In this document: one piece after another, positions 60,094 through 64,000 of the stretch | How positions within the stretch are numbered: the first letter of the stretch is position 1 | Layout: the number at the start of each line of letters is the position of its first letter | NCBI GenBank assembly: GCA_965231905.1 | Contig: CBDDOO010000001.1 | Coordinates: forward strand, 682,001 to 746,000 | Source: G963663315 sp965231905 | Lineage (GTDB): Bacteria > Pseudomonadota > Gammaproteobacteria > Arenicellales > Poriferihabitantaceae | Reading direction: 5' to 3' | Length of the DNA stretch: 64,000 nucleotides | Made by a program: the position numbers and the translations under genes | Notes under the pieces: model-generated | Databases searched by the model: none | The model's input: only the letters and a program-made list of their open reading frames with translations | Told to the model about the DNA's origin: nothing

Positions 60094-61227
60094 TCAGTTC
60101 ATTGAAGCCTTGATTACGGCAAGCGGACTGGTCAGACCCCGTTCTTCAAGAATCTGTCGAGCCACGCTGTCAGATACGCCGCCATCGCGGATAGTCGGCG
60201 CTGCAGCGGGTTTTTTCGGCAGGCTGTAAAGGAACGCGGTGGCGTTGTCGAGCAAGGTCTGTACGCGCTCGGTCACGATGAAATCAAGTTGTACCTTGAC
60301 TTCGCCGCCACCCTGGTTGGCAGGCCAGCCACCGAACATCGCATGCCACAGCACCGACTGGTCAATTTTCTCGGTCTGGGATTCGGCCAGCGCCGCAACT
60401 TCATCCGCATTGGCTGGATCTGCCATGAAAAGCTGTGCGTCCAGTTCAGCTTCCAGCCAGCCCTTGTGCACGTCCGGCCGTTGCGAGATCAGGTCGTTCA
60501 GCATGACCATGAACGCGCCATCCAGCGCATCGAAATCTTCGCCACTGGCCGCGCGCCGGGCGATACCGGACATGACGATCTTGGATGCGGTGGGTTCCCA
60601 GATTGCCGCCGCGTCGAGTTTGCCGGCGCGGAAGTTGGTGGTAATGACCTCAATGTTCTGGTTCAGGTAACGCTCTGGAGTAATCCCCGCTTTCTGGAAC
60701 GCCAGTTGGGCGAACCGGTCGGTACAGGCGCCATGAGGGGCGGAGGTGATCTTGCCGTCCATCCACTTGACTGCTTCGCCGCCATTGGCGAATTCAGGCG
60801 CGTCGTTGCGTACCAGGAAAATGTTGCACTGTTGTTTGGATGTGCCCAGAGCCGCGACGATACGCATGTCTGTACCGCCCCGTTCCTTGATATTGCGGAA
60901 AGTCGAGGCAATCGCGGGCATGTCGCCCATGTAACCGATGTGCTGCTTTTCGCCGGTCATGGCGTTGACGATAACCGAACCCTGTAACCCGATCTGAAAC
61001 TCGACGGTTGAACCTTCCGGTAAATACTTTTTCCATAATTGCTTACCGTTGTTGACTACTCCAGACCAGGATTCCGTGTAATAAGGCTGGTAACCCACGA
61101 CCAGATCAACCTCCTCACCCGGGTTCCCGAAATCGACATCGGCTGACGCCATTTGTGACACGCCGGTTGCCAGTACACAGGCGGCTCCCAGCCTTGTTAT
61201 TAAACTTGCATACGATTTTCTCATCAT
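60094..61227 (-). CDS. msmE: Periplasmic binding protein of the methanesulfonate-type ABC importer
   Basis: 377 residues. Signal peptide (SLITRLGAACVLATGVSQMA) with likely cleavage after ASA. The SsuA/NrtA-like fold is supported by VDLVVGYQPYYTESWSGVVN, GLQGSVIVNAMTGEKQHIGY, NIFLVRNDAPEFANGGEAVK, APHGACTDRFAQLAFQKAGI and NFRAGKLDAAAIWEPTASKI. It agrees with what I remember of MsmE-type proteins, and it sits between oxygenase and permease genes. Substrate assignment rests on this context. Confidence 0.8.
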   Translation of the reverse strand: MMRKSYASLITRLGAACVLATGVSQMASADVDFGNPGEEVDLVVGYQPYYTESWSGVVNNGKQLWKKYLPEGSTVEFQIGLQGSVIVNAMTGEKQHIGYMGDMPAIASTFRNIKERGGTDMRIVAALGTSKQQCNIFLVRNDAPEFANGGEAVKWMDGKITSAPHGACTDRFAQLAFQKAGITPERYLNQNIEVITTNFRAGKLDAAAIWEPTASKIVMSGIARRAASGEDFDALDGAFMVMLNDLISQRPDVHKGWLEAELDAQLFMADPANADEVAALAESQTEKIDQSVLWHAMFGGWPANQGGGEVKVQLDFIVTERVQTLLDNATAFLYSLPKKPAAAPTIRDGGVSDSVARQILEERGLTSPLAVIKASMN

Positions 61228-61245
61228 TTTCTCCTATTGGTAGTA

Positions 61246-62301
61246 TTAATTGAACTTGTCGTAGCGCACCATTTGCGCCGGTATCCGCAAATCCAGAATC
61301 AGGGGGCGGATGCAGGCATCCACCATCGGCTGTGGCCCGGCGATATAGACCATGGTATTGGCCGCTTCCGGCGTGATCGCGGCCAGAGCCGTGTCATGTA
61401 CCAGCCCGTAGCGGGTAGGCATTGACTCGCCATCAGAGGAGGTCACGTTGCCGGACGCTTCATCGGATAGCACGACGTTGATCGACAAGGTGTCCGGATG
61501 GCGCGCCCGCATCGCTGACAGGCGATCTGCATAGAACATGTCGGCACGGGTCCTGACACCGAAAAACAAGCTGACCCTGTGTGTATCGAGGTAATCGGTC
61601 ATTGAAGCCTTTTCGAGGATCGACATCAACCCCGCGATACCTGAGCCGCCGGCGATCAGAAAAAGGTCGTGTCCTTCATCGGTGTGAAAGGTTGCGCGTC
61701 CCAGCGGCCCGAACAATTCAACTTCGTCCCGGTCGCGCGCTTCATCGAAAGCCCACCCAGAAAAAGCGCCGTCCGGTTTTCTCTTGATGACGAACTCAAG
61801 GGTATCCGTCTGCGGTTCAAAATTAACCATTGAGTAGGCGCGGCGCCCGGATATTCCCGGAGCCTGGATGGCAAAAAACTGACCGGCATGGAACCGCGCC
61901 GGCCGGGGTAGCCTGACTTCAAAGCGGGCCACATCCGCAGTCAGCCGACCCCAGTTTGAGGCGACGCCGATGTAATGGTCGGGGCGGAAGTCGTCATCGC
62001 GAAAAGGCTGGAGCCGGGCCGGGACGGTCAGGTTGCAGTCCGATTGCGCGGTGGCCTGGCACAACAGGAATTCCTTTCTCGCCGCCCGCAGGTTTTTCCG
62101 TCCGGGCGCCTCGGCCCAGCCCGGGTCCAGTTCGCCCTGATCCAGTCGCGCGCGACAGGTCCCACAGGTTCCGGTCGCGCATTCGTAGGGCAATGGAATG
62201 CCGGCTCGCAATCCGGCATACAACAGCTTTTCATTGGCCAGAGCGTCAAATCGGTGAACCTGGTCCTTTTTTGCAATTTCGATCAGCATGGCCGCGTCCA
62301 A
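61246..62301 (-). CDS. msmD: Oxygenase reductase: 2Fe-2S ferredoxin plus FAD/NAD(P) domains
   Basis: 351 residues. N-terminal plant-type ferredoxin with cysteines 41, 46, 49 (ECATGTCGTCRARLDQGE) and 81. An FAD domain follows with RRAYSMVNF, then an NAD(P) domain with FLIAGGSGIAGLMSILEKAS. It passes electrons from NADH to the Rieske ferredoxin encoded just upstream. The domain order is that of class IB/III oxygenase reductases. The place in the operon matches MsmD. Confidence 0.85.
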   Translation of the reverse strand: MDAAMLIEIAKKDQVHRFDALANEKLLYAGLRAGIPLPYECATGTCGTCRARLDQGELDPGWAEAPGRKNLRAARKEFLLCQATAQSDCNLTVPARLQPFRDDDFRPDHYIGVASNWGRLTADVARFEVRLPRPARFHAGQFFAIQAPGISGRRAYSMVNFEPQTDTLEFVIKRKPDGAFSGWAFDEARDRDEVELFGPLGRATFHTDEGHDLFLIAGGSGIAGLMSILEKASMTDYLDTHRVSLFFGVRTRADMFYADRLSAMRARHPDTLSINVVLSDEASGNVTSSDGESMPTRYGLVHDTALAAITPEAANTMVYIAGPQPMVDACIRPLILDLRIPAQMVRYDKFN

Positions 62302-62319
62302 CTTGCTTGAAAATCCCGC

Positions 62320-62667
62320 TTAATCATCGTCTTCGTCATCAAACTCATATTCCAGTTCCTGCTCCAGGAAAACCAGGATCTGACCCTCTTCGTCTTTTAT
62401 CGGGTACATCAGCAGGGGCTTTTCAGCCGGACCGCGCGGCTCTCCGGTTTTCATATCCCATTGCCAGAGGTGGCGGTCGCAGGTCAGGATCCCGTCCTGA
62501 CACAGCCCCGAGTTTTCCAGGTATTCCTCCATGTGAGGACAGACCGGCGGATAAGCCCGATAGGTCTCGCCGATTTTGGCGATTACCAGTTCAATACCGT
62601 CAATCTTCACCGCTTTTAGCGCATGATCCGATATGTCATCTGCCGCACAGGCAATTTTCCAGCTCAT
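62320..62667 (-). CDS. msmC: Rieske-type ferredoxin of the oxygenase
   Basis: 115 residues. Rieske cluster ligands C43-P-H45 and C63-D-R-H66, spaced by 17 residues (PVCPHMEEYLENSGLCQDG, ILTCDRHLWQWDMKTGEP). A strongly acidic C-terminal tail (EYEFDDEDDD) may dock to its partner proteins. It shuttles electrons from the reductase to the oxygenase alpha subunit. It lies between the beta subunit and reductase genes, as in msmABCD. Confidence 0.85.
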   Translation of the reverse strand: MSWKIACAADDISDHALKAVKIDGIELVIAKIGETYRAYPPVCPHMEEYLENSGLCQDGILTCDRHLWQWDMKTGEPRGPAEKPLLMYPIKDEEGQILVFLEQELEYEFDDEDDD

Positions 62668-62713
62668 TGTCGGTTTTTGCCTTAAGGTTCCTGTTCAGTA
62701 AAATCGGATTGAT

Positions 62714-63241
62714 TCAAATCGGCCAGTGCGAACCCTTGTCCAGCCGCCGCGTGTCCAGCCGCACCTCCCTTTCGGCAAATTTGATTTCGTCTTCTCCAAT
62801 CAGGAAGCGATCATTGTAACGGCCGACCAGAAACAGCCTTGATTCACCTGCGTCAACATGCGAGTTGATGCCGTCCAGTTGCGTCTGAAAAACCGTGAAA
62901 GAGGTTACCGCAGTAGCGGATTTGCCGTCATCGGCAATATCGACCCGGTACACCACGCCATGCCGTTTCAGGGGCGAGGTATCCGAGTTATGTTTCGGCA
63001 GCATCCCGGTCAATTTCGCCATGTAGTCCCGGTTGCCGCTGATATAGGTCATGTCGGCCTGGATCTCGGGACTGTATGCCCGGATCGCATACTCGAAGTT
63101 CTCAGCGCACAGATTCAGCCATGAGTCCCAGTCCAGGTCGTCCTGGAGCAGGCAGGTGGTGTAGATCAATTCCTTGATCTTCTCCCGGGTCAGGGAGTTG
63201 TCTGCGGGCATTGCCATTTTCTGGTTGGTCTTTTGATTCAT
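62714..63241 (-). CDS. msmB: Ring-hydroxylating-type oxygenase small (beta) subunit, methanesulfonate monooxygenase-like
   Basis: 175 residues, NTF2-like cone fold of oxygenase beta subunits. The blocks YISGNRDYMAKLTGMLPKHN, SPLKRHGVVYRVDIADDGKS, LDGINSHVDAGESRLFLVGR and the C-terminal REVRLDTRRLDKGSHWPI agree with what I recall of MsmB. It has a structural role in the alpha3-beta3 oxygenase. Other Rieske oxygenase beta subunits are possible, but the LDKGSHWPI end is characteristic. Confidence 0.82.
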   Translation of the reverse strand: MNQKTNQKMAMPADNSLTREKIKELIYTTCLLQDDLDWDSWLNLCAENFEYAIRAYSPEIQADMTYISGNRDYMAKLTGMLPKHNSDTSPLKRHGVVYRVDIADDGKSATAVTSFTVFQTQLDGINSHVDAGESRLFLVGRYNDRFLIGEDEIKFAEREVRLDTRRLDKGSHWPI

Positions 63242-63257
63242 TGGTTACACTCCCGGA

Positions 63258-64000
63258 TTACATGCTCGCGCTGGCGCGTTGTGTGTTGTCCGCGACACTT
63301 TGCATCTTGTGAGCGGCAAAGTTCATATCCGGATTGCCTGGCGATCGGTCCAGCCAGCGTCCCCATTCCTCATAATAGTGGCGCATGCCGTTTTCATCGT
63401 GGATAGTCTCGTTCTCATGCCGGCCGTGCAGGATAGTCCGCTTTTCGGCGGAAGGGTGCATGCAGGCGCCCTGGGCGGTTACCGCGAGCAGGTCTTCATG
63501 CAGGTTGCGACCGAACGGCCCCCAGATCGAATTATGATGGTCAATTCTGGTCTGGCGCTCGGCTGGCGTATCGCTGGCCAGGCCCAGCCCCCGAAACTCG
63601 ATCATCACCCGGTCCGGTCCAAGCGGGGTCATCAGGTCGCAGCGCAGCGCCGAGCCGCGCAGGTTGAAATTGACTCCCGGGAACATGTCGATCATGTACC
63701 AGTGATTCGGCGGCAGGTGCGGGAAAGACAGCGCTTCACGCGATTCAAACCCTTCATACTGGTCATACTGAACCTCAAAACTGCCGACATTGATATGACC
63801 ATTCCTGAAACCGCTGTTCTTGCGCGCGAAGTAGGCGTCGTTAAACCCGGTGATCCGGTTATGGTAATGCAGAAAGTCATGATAGAACTCACAGTTGGTA
63901 TCATGCCACAATTTGTAATTGCAGGGGATGATCGCCTTGTGGTAGTGAAACACTTCCAGCGGCTCCTCGTTGAGTGACGGCGCCAGACAATCCAGAGCGC
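63258..64000 (-). CDS. msmA: Rieske oxygenase large (alpha) subunit, methanesulfonate monooxygenase-like, C-terminal part
   Basis: The frame is open to the right edge, so only the last ~246 residues are visible; the Rieske domain is outside. The catalytic-domain region KLWHDTNCEFYHDFLHYHNR holds the histidines that should bind the mononuclear iron. FEVQYDQYEGFESREALSFP, MIDMFPGVNFNLRGSALRCD and NSIWGPFGRNLHEDLLAV follow, and the protein ends with a helical RHYYEEWGRWLDRSPGN stretch. These blocks fit my memory of MsmA from methanesulfonate users. The enzyme would split methanesulfonate to formaldehyde and sulfite with NADH and O2. Confidence 0.82.
   Translation of the reverse strand, partial: ALDCLAPSLNEEPLEVFHYHKAIIPCNYKLWHDTNCEFYHDFLHYHNRITGFNDAYFARKNSGFRNGHINVGSFEVQYDQYEGFESREALSFPHLPPNHWYMIDMFPGVNFNLRGSALRCDLMTPLGPDRVMIEFRGLGLASDTPAERQTRIDHHNSIWGPFGRNLHEDLLAVTAQGACMHPSAEKRTILHGRHENETIHDENGMRHYYEEWGRWLDRSPGNPDMNFAAHKMQSVADNTQRASASM

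Noticed and set aside
60289..60987. 232-codon plus-strand frame opposite the binding-protein gene
   Set aside because: The minus strand encodes a complete binding protein with signal peptide; the opposite frame has no family features.

Overview
The window looks like a chromosome segment of a gammaproteobacterium. It carries LPS genes (waaF, an lpxL-type acyltransferase), an ExbB-ExbD-TonB energiser, glnE, aat, ampG, the yggT-proC-yggS cluster and a quinol-type NO reductase. The glycolytic phosphofructokinase is the PPi-dependent type known from Methylococcus-like gammaproteobacteria. The right end encodes what I read as methanesulfonate monooxygenase (Msm) with its ABC importer, which points to a marine or marine-associated, possibly sulfonate-using organism. 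No rRNA, tRNA or CRISPR array was recognised by eye.

Layout. 1-1428: 3' end of exbB, then exbD and tonB, whose periplasmic linker holds 48 Pro-Glu/Lys dipeptides. 1429-6576 (minus): waaF, a zinc-ribbon protein, ilvE, glnE. 6577-13020 is an accessory region. It holds a repeat-rich spacer, a small coiled-coil membrane protein, a MORN-like lipoprotein, a 925-residue RTX-repeat protein with a Sec-type signal peptide, a ribbon-helix-helix-like protein, an AAA ATPase and a frameshifted decarboxylase remnant. 13072-16174: ridA, aat, a small conserved protein, pfp and another small protein.

16207-23222 is a defence and mobile island. It contains a HicAB toxin-antitoxin pair (HicB has an extra N-terminal domain), an overlapping methyltransferase/restriction-endonuclease pair, a small membrane protein, lpxL and then a complete 2,340-bp transposon. 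The transposon has 27-bp perfect terminal inverted repeats, an 8-bp target duplication, an IS1595-type transposase, a Dam-type adenine methylase and a PD-(D/E)XK-type nuclease, all overlapping. The methylase reading frame is interrupted by an 18-G homopolymer. One G fewer (or two more) restores the conserved C-terminus and the stop/start overlap with the nuclease gene. I regard this as the most unusual system in the window.

23304-52874 is mostly core metabolism and transport: an SLC13-family permease, class I fumarase, MltD-like transglycosylase with five LysM domains, pyrF, lutABC (lactate oxidation), a MetF-like protein, qNOR, a pitrilysin-type protease, pncC, potADBC, a membrane ClpP-like protease, a PLP enzyme, pyrE, ampG, yggT-proC-yggS and argC. 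53038 to the right edge is one long minus-strand gene train. From its promoter-proximal end (beyond the window) it reads msmA-B-C-D (oxygenase alpha, beta, Rieske ferredoxin, reductase), a periplasmic binding protein, permease, ATPase, permease, ATPase, a small membrane protein, and a GldA / fused GldF-GldG ABC system. The importer would bring the sulfonate in and the oxygenase would cleave it.

Functional names rest on protein motifs read by eye and on remembered family signatures. No database search was run.
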